From Nocardia stercoris (GTDB taxonomy: Bacteria > Actinomycetota > Actinomycetes > Mycobacteriales > Mycobacteriaceae), in NCBI RefSeq assembly GCF_003696265.1, contig NZ_RFFH01000022.1:1-64000 (forward strand): DNA of 64,000 nt, given 5' to 3'. The position numbers and the translations under genes are program-made. How positions within the stretch are numbered: position 1 is the stretch's first letter; every line of letters begins with the position of its first letter. This document shows, piece by piece, positions 49,701 through 58,300 of the stretch. Below the pieces are notes generated by a model that worked only from the letters and a program-made list of their open reading frames with translations, made no database searches and had not been told where the DNA came from.

Positions 49701-50374
49701 CCGCGCGGGGCGATCTCGTCGACCAGCCGCGCTCGATGGGTGACCGCGAGGACGGCGTCGCGCCGGGTCATGACCCCCGACACCCAGCCGGCGGCCAGTT
49801 CACCCTGACTGTGTCCGATGGTGGCGGCCGGCCGGACGCCGGCCGCCTGCCACAGCGCGGCGAGCCCGGCCATGTGGAACATCAAGGCGGGCTGGATCTC
49901 CCACACCTGTTCGCTGGTGTCGCCGCGCCCGAGCAGATAGTCCAGCGGGCCGGAGTGGCCGAAACGCTCCTGGTGGATGGCGGCGCAGGCGTCGACCTCG
50001 TCCCGGTAGTCGGGGGAGTGCGCGTAGAACAGCGCGCCCATGCCCGGTCGCTGGCTGCCCTGACCGGGGAAGACGAACCCGATCCGGCGTGCCGTGGCCG
50101 GGCCGGTGCCGGTGACGGCCGCGGGATGCGCGTCACCGGCCGCGACCGCGCGCAGCGCCGCGAGCAGGTCCGCGCGCGGGCCGGCGAGGATCAGCACGCG
50201 ATGCCGCCGCGCGACTCGCGTGCGAAACAGCATGTCCGCCACGGCGTCCGGGGTGGCCTCGGGATGCGAATCCAGATAGTCCAGCAGCGCGGCGGCTTCC
50301 GTGCGGAGCCCGGCGGCGGAGTCGGAGCAGACGAGTACGGGTGTGCTGCCGTCGGGCAGCCGATAGTCAGGCAT
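46784..50374 (-). CDS. mbtD: Siderophore PKS, AT-KR-ACP (MbtD type)
   Basis: A 1196-aa type I PKS subunit that lacks its own KS. The AT has IGFVFPGQGSQRPGMGALFY near 95, GHSQGELAAG near 183 and YPAH at the specificity position, closer to YASH than to HAFH. The KR has EVLVVGGTGAVGLRFCAS near 780, LLCSSFAATLGGWGQAAYAG with the Ser-Tyr-Asn set, so it should be active and produce the beta-hydroxy acid. The ACP is near 1145 (PLIALGMDSLQALDLRKRV). Two long low-complexity linkers occur, at ~535-665 and ~1025-1110. It pairs with the separate KS encoded upstream (8-base overlap). Confidence 0.91.
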   Translation of the reverse strand: MPDYRLPDGSTPVLVCSDSAAGLRTEAAALLDYLDSHPEATPDAVADMLFRTRVARRHRVLILAGPRADLLAALRAVAAGDAHPAAVTGTGPATARRIGFVFPGQGSQRPGMGALFYAHSPDYRDEVDACAAIHQERFGHSGPLDYLLGRGDTSEQVWEIQPALMFHMAGLAALWQAAGVRPAATIGHSQGELAAGWVSGVMTRRDAVLAVTHRARLVDEIAPRGYSMAVLGLDREACEDLLARHSGWAELSVVNSPRIHAISGDRDTIADLVRTCGERGVFAREIRVAYPAHTSIVAGLREPFDTMLGADMSAPTFQATEIPCYGATLGAPIPPDLTHCQYWYWNLRNRVRFDRAIQAAAASRPDAAVDTFVEIAEHPVLQLAIHDTLRSLPGADTADHRVVATSTRDATDLSEFTRNLAAVAVADLNYRWDALRVSDRIRLPLLDFPHTVTNPRRLWAPYRTPEPPPEYHTPVRLREQWEPLTARTATEPRTIAVTGTVDAALAEQLQLRAARHGASVSIEGPDAVNRGAANVLVVFASVGAEPADSTPAPTADSRRPGVARSARARGDAVGTQPIEPRPKPYGASPATQFDVAESAGNSSARSTPDDAGFGAVSAARADAGSPVAADAARSNSADAAGSVLDGIEVSSPTSSAAPRLGAEQLGAFLTDPLWASDLDCVRECWLVTTGAEAVSPGDLPDPAQAGIAAAFRSLALERIGIPFRHVDLPADTAALGPKRLADRILDAVHTAREPELAVRDGALSAKRLVPMPGGSDSPPAREVLVVGGTGAVGLRFCASAVRAGARRVTLVNRRGETAAVTQRLRGIRALGDTVVDVVACDITDPAEATALADRFAAAPADLVVHAAVDYVVAATADLTADDVTRSVTAKIAGLDAIVRSVPLAAGGRVLLCSSFAATLGGWGQAAYAGANRMLDALAFRLRARGVDCVSVQWGLWELPAQAGAAVHARIDGAGLLPMDPAAAVAAGLSGAGANSIVLAADWARLRGILDAAGLTPMTAPVHAALTPTPARYGSSDGASAWAGSAAPVSAEPQTPVPVPAGTTDLGSTWAGHAAPAPATHGSADRVGMHAFPVGAPAATSGADETASGSGISEQSLADRLRRELAVVMAADPADPIDGSVPLIALGMDSLQALDLRKRVQDELDRELPVAQILGGASLDEVVRLMSPIPAAGVSQR

Positions 50375-51683
50375 GAGTGTCCTCCAGCGCCGGAAGAGCC
50401 AGCACGGCATGGGCATTGGTTCCGGTGACGCCGAACGAGGACACGGCCCCGTAGCGGATGCCGTCGACCGGGTGCCACGGTTGCGGCGTGGTGGCCAGGC
50501 GCAGCCCGCTGTGCGCCCAGTCCACCGCGGTCGTCGGCTCACCGGCGTGCAGGGTCGGTGCCACGGTGCCGTGGGCGCCGCACAGCAGCAGCTTGATCAG
50601 CCCGAGCAGCCCCGAAGCCGCTTGGGCGTGACCGAGATTCGATTTCACCGAACCCAGCAGCACCGGATCGGAAGACTGGTGCGCGGCGCCGTAGGTGGCG
50701 GCCAGCGCGGCCAGTTCGATCGGGTCACCGACCGCGGTCGCGGTGCCGTGGCCCTCGATCATGCCCACCAGCGCCGGGTCGAGTCCGGCGGCGTCGAGAG
50801 TCGCGCGGATCAGCCGTTCCTGTGCGGCGGCGCTGGGCACCGCGAGCGGGGCACCGCCGCCGTTGTGATTGACCCGGGTCGCGAGGATCCGCCCGTACAC
50901 CCGGTGTCCCATTGCGCGCGAGCGTGATTCGCGTTCCACTACGACCACACCCGCGCCCTCGCCCCAGACCGTTCCGGCCGCGCCCTCCGCGTACGGGCGG
51001 CAGTGTCCGTCGGCGGCCTGCGCCTTGTTCTTCGCGAACTCGTAGAACGCCGCCGGCGAACCCATCACGCAGACCGCCCCGGCCAGCGCCCACTCGCACT
51101 CGCCCGCCCGGACCGCGGCGGCCGCCTGGTGCAGCGCGGCCAGCGAGGACGCGCAAGCCGCGTCGACGGTCAACGCCGGCCCGGTCAGCCCGAGCGCGTG
51201 CGAGATCCGGCCCGCGACGGCCGCCTGCATCTTGCCCACCACGCGGAATCCGCTGTGCTCGTTGACCTCCGCGACCAACGGGCCGTACTCCATCGCCGAC
51301 ACGCCCAGGAAGCAACCCACCTCGGCGCCGTCGAGCCGGGCGGGATTGATTCCCGCCTGCTCGAGCGCGCGCCAGGCGACCCGCAGCGCCACCCGCTGCT
51401 GCGGGTCGGCCGCGACCGCCTCGCGCGGCGACATGCCGAAGAACTGGGGATCGAAGACCGTTGCGCCGGTGAGGAATCCACCGGCGTCCGGGATAGTGCC
51501 CCAGCCGTCGTGCTCGTGCACGGACAGCATCTCCCGGATCGGCCAGTCCCGGTCGCGGGGCAGCGGCTCGAGTAGTTCGCGGCCCTGCTCGAGCGCCGCC
51601 CAATATCCGGTGAGGGTATCGATGCCGCCGGGCGCCTCGACCGCCATCCCGGCGATCACGATCGGGTCGTCGGTGCCGCTCAT
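50367..51683 (-). CDS. mbtC: Stand-alone beta-ketoacyl synthase (MbtC type)
   Basis: A 438-aa KS with the complete triad: Cys in LTVDAACASSLAALHQAAAA, His in MIEGHGTATAVGDPIELAAL and His in SVKSNLGHAQAASGLLGLIK. It ends in GAVSSFGVTGTNAHAVL. It elongates the acyl chain on the AT-KR-ACP protein. Its start overlaps the thioesterase stop (ATGA) and its end overlaps the PKS start, so the three are co-translated. Confidence 0.93.
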   Translation of the reverse strand: MSGTDDPIVIAGMAVEAPGGIDTLTGYWAALEQGRELLEPLPRDRDWPIREMLSVHEHDGWGTIPDAGGFLTGATVFDPQFFGMSPREAVAADPQQRVALRVAWRALEQAGINPARLDGAEVGCFLGVSAMEYGPLVAEVNEHSGFRVVGKMQAAVAGRISHALGLTGPALTVDAACASSLAALHQAAAAVRAGECEWALAGAVCVMGSPAAFYEFAKNKAQAADGHCRPYAEGAAGTVWGEGAGVVVVERESRSRAMGHRVYGRILATRVNHNGGGAPLAVPSAAAQERLIRATLDAAGLDPALVGMIEGHGTATAVGDPIELAALAATYGAAHQSSDPVLLGSVKSNLGHAQAASGLLGLIKLLLCGAHGTVAPTLHAGEPTTAVDWAHSGLRLATTPQPWHPVDGIRYGAVSSFGVTGTNAHAVLALPALEDTHA

Positions 51684-52438
51684 CGCACGCCCGCGACCGC
51701 CGCGGCGGCCAGATCGGCGATCGCGGCGACATGGTCGTGGAGATAGAAGTGGCCGCCGTCGAACAGGGTGACCGGGACCTCGTGGGCGCTGTGCCGCGCC
51801 CACAACCGCAGCTCGTAGGGGGTGACGTGTTCGTCGTCGGTGCCGCCCAGCGCGTGCAGCCGGGCGTCGACCCGCACGTCGGGCGCGCAGCTGTACACGT
51901 CGAAGGCGCGGTAGTCCGCGCGCAGCGCGGGCAGCGCCATCCGGATGATGTCGCGGTTGGCCGCCACCTCGGCGCCCGTGCCGTTCAGCGACACCATGTG
52001 GTCGAGCAGTTCGTCGTCGTTCTCGGTGGGGTGCGGCGGCATATCCGCCGCCCGGCTCGGGGCCACCGCGCCCGAGGCCAGCATCAGCTGCACCGGCACG
52101 CCCGCGGCCTCGGCCTGCCGCACGAACTCGAAGCCGACCATCGACCCCATGCTGTGCCCGAACACGGTGACAGGAACGCCACGGTGCCACGGTGATTCGA
52201 GGAACTCCGCGAGCGCCCCGGCCGCCACCTCGGGCAGGGCCGCCGGCATCGGTTCGGCCGCGCGATCCTGGCGCCCGGGGTATTGGAGCACGATGACGTC
52301 GAAGTCCCGGCTGAACGCCTGGGAGAAGGCGCGATAGGCCGACGCCCCGCTGCCGGCGTGCGGAAAGATCACCAGCGGCGGGCAGCCGGCCGATGCCGGG
52401 GTGTGGAACTTGCGGATCCAGCCGAGTTTCGCAGTCAC
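51680..52438 (-). CDS. Type II thioesterase
   Basis: A 252-aa alpha/beta-hydrolase of the GrsT/RifR type: LVIFPHAGSGASAYRAFSQA near the N-terminus, the nucleophile in VTVFGHSMGSMVGFEF, and the catalytic His in FDGGHFYLHDHVAAIA. It removes wrong acyl groups from carrier domains of the assembly line. The GTG start lies 27 bases after the formyltransferase stop. Confidence 0.91.
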   Translation of the reverse strand: MTAKLGWIRKFHTPASAGCPPLVIFPHAGSGASAYRAFSQAFSRDFDVIVLQYPGRQDRAAEPMPAALPEVAAGALAEFLESPWHRGVPVTVFGHSMGSMVGFEFVRQAEAAGVPVQLMLASGAVAPSRAADMPPHPTENDDELLDHMVSLNGTGAEVAANRDIIRMALPALRADYRAFDVYSCAPDVRVDARLHALGGTDDEHVTPYELRLWARHSAHEVPVTLFDGGHFYLHDHVAAIADLAAAAVAGVR

Positions 52439-52465
52439 AGTGCTACTTCCAGAGATTCGAAGGTG

Positions 52466-53404
52466 TTACCGGGCGTCGGTGAGATAGCCGCCGCGGACGA
52501 AGAATTCGGCGGCGTCGTGTTCGACGCCGTCGTCGGTGCGGACCCGGTGCAGGACGAGCCCGTGGTTGGTGCCGCGGTAGGCGTCGGGACCGGTGACGAC
52601 AGCCGCCTCCCCGTTCTGGACCACGACCCGCCCGGGCGTGCCTCCGTACCGGACGTCCGACACCGCCGCGCGCGTAATCCGTACGCGCTCACCGCGATAG
52701 AAGCTGTAGGCGTTGGGGTAGGGGTCCGACAGCGCGCGCACGAACCGTTCGAGCTCGATGGCGGGCAGCCGCCAGTCGATGCGGCTGTCGATCTCGCTGC
52801 GCTTGTGGAAGTAGGTGCGCTCGGCGGGATCCTGCGGGGTCCATGTGGCGGTGCCCGACTCCAGGGCGGCCAGCGCGTCGCGCACCGCGGCGGGAATGAG
52901 GTCCATGCCGCGCAGGACCAGCCCGGTGCCGGTGTCGTCCGGGCCGACCGGGATCCGGTGCTGCACGAGAATGTCTCCGGTGTCGAGGTTCTCGTCCATC
53001 CGGTGCACGGTCAGGCCGGTCTCGGCCGCGCCGCTGATCAGCGCCCACAGCACGGGGGAGAAGCCGGTGAACTTGGGCAGCAGCGAATCGTGCAGGTTCA
53101 GGGTGCCGTGGCGCGGCATGGTGTAGAGCTCGGCGGGCATCCAGGTGTACCAGCTGTTGACCACGATCACGTCGGGCCGGGCCTGCCGGACCAGCTCGAT
53201 GGTCTGCGCGTCGGCCCGCTCGGTCAGATGGACCGGGATGCCGTGCTCGCGGGCGAGATCCTCGACCGAGTCGGCGAAGATGGCTCTGTACGATTCCTCG
53301 CTCTGCGGATGGGTGACCGCGAGCACCACCTCGTGCTCGGTGTCGAGCAGAGCCTGCAGTGTTCGCCGGCCCCAGGTCTGGAACCCGAACGACACGATGC
53401 GCAT
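52466..53404 (-). CDS. N10-formyl-THF-dependent formyltransferase (hydroxylysine N-formylase, inferred)
   Basis: A 312-aa protein of the methionyl-tRNA formyltransferase superfamily. The catalytic Asn-His-Asp set is recognisable: TLNLHDSLLPKFTGFSPVLW near residue 102, and MDENLDTGDILVQHRIPV near 138. It lies between the lysine N-hydroxylase and the thioesterase in the siderophore operon, so the likely reaction is N-formylation of N6-hydroxylysine. Mycobactin clusters use an acyltransferase (MbtK) at this step instead. The ATG at 53404 is 32 bases after the hydroxylase stop. Confidence 0.88.
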   Translation of the reverse strand: MRIVSFGFQTWGRRTLQALLDTEHEVVLAVTHPQSEESYRAIFADSVEDLAREHGIPVHLTERADAQTIELVRQARPDVIVVNSWYTWMPAELYTMPRHGTLNLHDSLLPKFTGFSPVLWALISGAAETGLTVHRMDENLDTGDILVQHRIPVGPDDTGTGLVLRGMDLIPAAVRDALAALESGTATWTPQDPAERTYFHKRSEIDSRIDWRLPAIELERFVRALSDPYPNAYSFYRGERVRITRAAVSDVRYGGTPGRVVVQNGEAAVVTGPDAYRGTNHGLVLHRVRTDDGVEHDAAEFFVRGGYLTDAR

Positions 53405-53436
53405 GAAAAAACCTCACTCGGTGAAACGACGGACAA

Positions 53437-54720
53437 CTAGGTGGAGACGGCGACGCGGGTCGCGTGGGCCGGATTCCGCTCGGCCGCAGCGGATTGCAGC
53501 GCCGTCTCGCGCAGGATCCGGTCCGACAGCGCGCCCAGGCAGCTGAGATTGGGGAACCCGGGCCCCTGTGCCACACCGGCGAGCCCGGGCAGGAACAGCT
53601 TCGGGGCGAGCCCGGTGACCGACAGGTCGTGGCCGATGGCGTCCTCGAGCCGGGACCGGCTCAGTGGGCCACGTACCGCCAGTTCCAGCAGATCCAGCGA
53701 GTTGGGGTCGAACAGGTCCAGGAACCACAGCGGCTGCCCGCCGGTCGCGTCGACGGCGAGGTCGACGGTGTGGACGCGGTCCGGCATGGTCTCGGTGCGC
53801 AGGGTCAGTGCCACACCGTCGGGGTGGTCGGCGACGCGCACCACGCGGCCCTGCAGGTGGTGTACCCGGTTGTCGGCGAGCAGGCTCTCCTGCACGCGGG
53901 TGGAGAACACGCCGCGGTCGGTGCGCCGGATCACCTCCCGGCGCTCGGTGGCCGACAGGGTCGACCAGCGGCTCGGGTCGCTGAACAGCGTGTTCTCGAA
54001 GTAGCTCTCGCCGCGCGTGTAGATGGTCGCGTTGGGTGAGATCACCGAGATGGACAGCATGCCGTGGCGGACCAGTTCGTCCAGCGCGGAACCCGCGGTC
54101 TCGCCGCCGCCGATCACGGCGACCCGGGAGGACACCGGTACTTCGCGGCGGCACACCAGGTTCCAGAATTCGGCGATGCTGAGCAGCTTCGGGTGCGGGG
54201 CCAGCGTCGTGCGGCTGCTGCCGGGCCCGGTGATCATCAGTGCCTGGGCGGCGAGATCGCCGGCGGTGGTCCCGATCCGCCAGCCGTGGGCGTCGGTGGC
54301 GATGGAAGTCGCTGTCGCGGAGACGATCTCGACGTCCATTCGGCCGGCGGCCCACTGCAGGTACTTGGCCCACGAGTGGTGCGGCGGGCTGGGGCGCCCC
54401 CGGTCGATCCATTCGGCGTAGGTGCCGTGATCGATGAGGTACGCCCGCCAGCTGTAGGCGGTCATCGCCTCGTCGATGGCGCGGCCCCGGCCGCGCGCCC
54501 AGGTGGAGTGGTAGGGGAAGCCGAGGTCCTTCTCGGGGCTGGTGCCCAGCCGATGCTGTCCGTCGGTCCAGCCGCCGCTGGGCAGCCAGTTGCCGCCCAC
54601 CGTGTCGGATTCGACGATCGTCACGTGCGGGGCCGGTATGCCGAGGTGCCGCAGCACGTGTGCCTTGGCCGCCACGGCAAGGGCTTTCGGCCCGGCGCCG
54701 ATCGCCAGCAACTCCTTCAC
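53437..54720 (-). CDS. mbtG: L-lysine N6-monooxygenase (MbtG type)
   Basis: A 427-aa flavin-dependent N-hydroxylase. The FAD motif is LLAIGAGPKALAVAAKAHVL at the N-terminus, VGGNWLPSGGWTDGQHRLGT is the substrate/flavin region, the NADPH motif is VAVIGGGETAGSALDELVRH near 196, and VDATGGQPLWF is the C-terminal ATG-like motif. It hydroxylates the lysine side-chain amine for hydroxamate formation. It starts at GTG 54720 with GGGAG upstream. It is first in the seven-gene operon, whose promoter has tandem iron boxes. Confidence 0.94.
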   Translation of the reverse strand: MKELLAIGAGPKALAVAAKAHVLRHLGIPAPHVTIVESDTVGGNWLPSGGWTDGQHRLGTSPEKDLGFPYHSTWARGRGRAIDEAMTAYSWRAYLIDHGTYAEWIDRGRPSPPHHSWAKYLQWAAGRMDVEIVSATATSIATDAHGWRIGTTAGDLAAQALMITGPGSSRTTLAPHPKLLSIAEFWNLVCRREVPVSSRVAVIGGGETAGSALDELVRHGMLSISVISPNATIYTRGESYFENTLFSDPSRWSTLSATERREVIRRTDRGVFSTRVQESLLADNRVHHLQGRVVRVADHPDGVALTLRTETMPDRVHTVDLAVDATGGQPLWFLDLFDPNSLDLLELAVRGPLSRSRLEDAIGHDLSVTGLAPKLFLPGLAGVAQGPGFPNLSCLGALSDRILRETALQSAAAERNPAHATRVAVST

Positions 54721-54776
54721 CCGGTACTCCCGTCCACCTGCGCGTTTGCTCGTCGCCGACCCCTAGATCGAGCGAT

Positions 54777-54819
54777 TGAGGGTTACCTTACCTCATTTGA
54801 ATAGGGTTACCTTACCTAA
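54777..54819. promoter_or_regulatory. Tandem IdeR iron boxes, mbtG operon / secreted protein
   Basis: Two 19-bp boxes start 24 bp apart: 54777-54795 and 54801-54819. Each contains GGGTTACCTTACCT, and read leftward they match the IdeR consensus at 13 and 14 of 19 positions. A third partial repeat, AGGCTTACCTAG, follows at 54828-54839. They lie between the start of mbtG and the divergent secreted protein gene and could control both. Confidence 0.75.
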
Positions 54820-54898
54820 GTATGTGTAGGCTTACCTAGACTCGCCTCCGGCGGCGGAGGTGGCGTCTGATCGGCAGTGGAACGAAGGGATCGAACAG

Positions 54899-55327
54899 AT
54901 GAGCAAGAACCGGAAGATGCTGGGCACGTTGGCCATCGGCGTCGGGGCGCTGGCGGCCTGGATCGGCGGCGCGGCTCCGGCCGGCGCCGCGCCCGCCGCC
55001 CCCGACCTGCACGCCAAGGTCGCGACCCTGCTCGACCCGGGCGCGGGCACCGCCGCGCGGGCCGCGGAACTGGCCGACGGCGGTGCCGGCCTGGCCACCT
55101 TCGACCGTGCCGCCGCGCTGATCGCGATCGCGCCCGCCAGCTGGCGGTGGGACGTGGTGAACGTCGCCTACCCGTCCGACGACCTGGTCACCGCCCAACT
55201 GCTCACTGCCACCGACGGTTACGAGCCCTGGTACTTCGACCTGGCCTGGACCGACGCCGACGGCTCCTGGAAGCTCACCCACGACTCCGCCTGCAACATC
55301 GGCAACTTCGTCGGCACCGGCTGCTGA
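54899..55327 (+). CDS. Small secreted protein, MTB12-like (tentative)
   Basis: A 142-aa protein with a signal peptide (MLGTLAIGVGALAAWIGGAA then PAGAAPAA, cleavage near residue 31). The mature part is ~110 aa with two Cys near the C-terminus (HDSACNIGNFVGTGC), likely a disulfide. The layout (a helical stretch, then WRWDVVNVAYPSDDLVTAQL and GSWKLTHDSAC) resembles the NTF2-like fold of the mycobacterial antigen MTB12; I hold this loosely. It is divergent from mbtG across tandem iron boxes, which makes iron-regulated secretion likely. A role in extracellular siderophore or heme handling is only a hypothesis. Confidence 0.75.
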   Translation: MSKNRKMLGTLAIGVGALAAWIGGAAPAGAAPAAPDLHAKVATLLDPGAGTAARAAELADGGAGLATFDRAAALIAIAPASWRWDVVNVAYPSDDLVTAQLLTATDGYEPWYFDLAWTDADGSWKLTHDSACNIGNFVGTGC

Positions 55328-55346
55328 CCGGATCCGCAGACCGAAA

Positions 55347-55373
55347 CGGGCGGCCCGCACAGCGGGCCGCCCG
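55347..55373. terminator. Strong bidirectional terminator hairpin
   Basis: A perfect 12-bp stem, CGGGCGGCCCGC with its reverse complement, around an ACA loop, between the convergent secreted-protein and NRPS genes. Confidence 0.8.
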
Positions 55374-55387
55374 TCGTCGTCTCGTCG

Positions 55388-58300
55388 TCAGCCGGCCAGC
55401 ACGTCGGCGTCCGACATCGCGGCGACCTCCAGATACAGCGCGCCGATCGCCACCAGCCGCTCCCGCGAGTCCCGCGCGGCCAGCCGCTCCGCCAGCGCGG
55501 CCACCGTGCGGGCCGCGAACAGGTCACCCACCAGGGCGTGACCGACGTCGAGCAGTTCGCGAATCCGTGCGGTCATGGTGGTCGCCTGCACGGAATCGCC
55601 ACCGAGGGTGAAGAAGTCGTCCTCGACGCCGATCGGTTCCCGGCCCAGCACCTCGCCCGCCAGATGCGCCAGCGCCGCCTCGAGGTCGTCGGCGGGGGCG
55701 CGGCCCGGGCTCGACTCGGCCGCACCCGCGCCGTCGAGCAGACCGGCCACCGCCCGCCGATCCAGTTTCCCGTTGGCGGTCAACGGCATCCGGTCCAGGA
55801 CGACGAGCTGCGCGGGCATCATGTACCCGGGCAACAGCTCCGCCGCGGCCGCCCAGATCTCGGGTTCGCCGGCCGTGCCGGCCACCGCGGCCACCAGCCG
55901 GGGCGTGACCCCGCCCACGACCGCCGCGATCGCGTGCCGCACGCCGGGCGCCGAGCGCAACGAGGTCTCCACCTCGCCCAATTCGATTCGGTAGCCGCGC
56001 AATTGGACCTGATGGTCGGCCCGGCCGAGGAATTCCAGGGTGCCGTCGGGCCGGTAGCGGGCCAGGTCGCCCGTCCGGTACCAGCGGATCCCGTCGTGGT
56101 CGACGAAACGTTCGGCGGTGCGCTGCGGATCGTTGCGGTAGCCGAGCGCGACATTCCGTCCGCCGACCCATAGTTCGCCGGGCACCCAGTCGGGGCAGTC
56201 GCGCCCGGCGGGACCGGCGACCCGGCAGCGCACATTGGGCAGCGGGACACCCCACGGCACGGTCACCCAGTGCGCGGGCGGCTCGGACACCTCGCACACC
56301 GTCGAGTGGATCGCGGTCTCGGTGGCGCCGCCCAGGCCCGCGAACCGGCAGCCCGGGATCTGCCGGGCGGCGCGGCGAGCCAGCTCGGCGCCCACCCAGT
56401 CGCCGCCCAGCAGCGCCGCCCGCAGCGTGCCCAGTTCCCCACGGTCCGCGTCCAGCATCATGTCCAGAACCGCTGGGACACAGGTGAGTACGGTCACGCG
56501 GTGCGTGGCGACCGCCGCCGTCCACGCGGTCGGCTCCGCGCGCTGCGCCGGGGTCAGGGTCACGACCGCGCCTCCGGCCGACAGCAAGCCGAACATGTCG
56601 TACACGGTGGGATCGAACTCCAGCGCCGACACCATGAGCGAGCGGTCGCCGGGGCCCACCTCGAAGCGATCGTTCACCGCGTCGAGGGTGTTCATCGCCG
56701 CGCGGTGGGGCACCGCCACGCCCTTCGGCTTGCCCGTCGAGCCCGAGGTGAACAGGACGTACGCCGCCGCTTCCGGGTCACCGAAGACGGGTTCCGGCAA
56801 CGGATCCGGCCAGGCGCGCAGGGTGTCGAGGGCCACCGTGTGCGCGGTCGAGCCGGGCAGGTCGGTGATCGTGAGGGTGGCGTCGCCGTCGGCGAGGATC
56901 ACGTCCCGGCGCGCGGCGGGCTGGTCGTAGCCGACCGGGAGGTAGGTGGCACCGGCCGCGAGCACCCCGAAGACCGCGAGCACCTGATCGGGACCCTTCG
57001 GCAGCTGGATCGCGACCGTGCCGCCGGGGCGGATCCCGGCCGCGCGCAGGCCGCCGGCGACCGTGAGCGCCGAGTGCACCAGCTCGCCGTAGCTCCACTG
57101 CCGTGCGGTGCCGTTGTCGTCGGTCCAGCACACCGCCGTGGCCGCGGGCTCGACGGCGGCGCGCTCGAACAGGCCCTGATGCAGGAGCCGGTTCGAGAAC
57201 AGCATGTCGGTGGCGTTCACCGCCGCTCGGACGGTGGCCTGCGAAACCGGCAGGTGCACAGCCGATTCCGCGTCCCAGGCGGCCTCGCCGGCCGCCAGCT
57301 GGGTCACGGCGTGGGTGTACCGGGCGAACATGGCCTCGATCATCCCGGCGGGGAAGGCGTCCGCGCGCACGTCCCAGTTCAGCAGCAGGCCGCCGCGGAC
57401 CTCGGTCACCTGCGCGTCGAGCAGCACCTGCGGCCCCTGCGAAATGATCCACACCGGCTCGCCGAAGGTCGTCCCGACCTCCGCGGCGAACAGCTCACCC
57501 AGGTTGAGCGCGCTGGTGTAGACGACGGGCGCGAGTACCGGTTCACCGCGCAGCCGGCCCAGATCGCGCAGCACGTCCAGCCCGGCGTACCCGCTGTGCG
57601 CGGCGCACTCGTGCAGGGTGCGCTGCAGGGCCCGGGCCCGCTCGATCACCGTCACGGTGTCGGTGACGTCCACGTCGAGCATGATCGAGGAGCTGAAGTC
57701 GCCGATCACCCGGTCGATGTCGGGGTGGACCGATTCTCGTTGGAACAGCGGCAGATTCAGCAGGAACCGGCTGCCGGCCGACCAGCCGCCGATCGTCTCC
57801 GCGAACACCGCGGCCAGCGCCACGGCGGGGGTGACGCCGTGGGCGTGGGCGGCCTCGAGCAGCCGGGCCTTGGCGGCCGGCTCGATCCAGTGGTGGTGGC
57901 GGATCGAGCGGACCGGACCGCGCTCGGCGACCGGGACCGTCGGCAGTTCCGGCGCGCCGGGCAGCCCGTCCAGCCGCTGCTGCCACCAGGCTCGATCCTG
58001 TTCCCGCACCGCGGGTTCGGCTGCCACCTCGGTGCGGTACTGCCGATAGGTATACGCGGGCGGGGTGACCGGCGTGCCCTGGTAGCGGTGGGCGAGTTCG
58101 GCGATCATGGTCCGGTAGCTCATGGCGTCGCCCGCGATCATGTCGACGTCCACGTGCAGGCGGTTGCGCCCGCCCGGCAGCCGGGTCAGGGTCACATCGA
58201 GGACCTGGCCCGCGGCGATATCGAGAATCTGATGAGTCTTGCGCTGCCGCAACGCCTCCAGCGCGGTCTCGGGATCGGGATCCGCCGTCAGGTCCACCAC

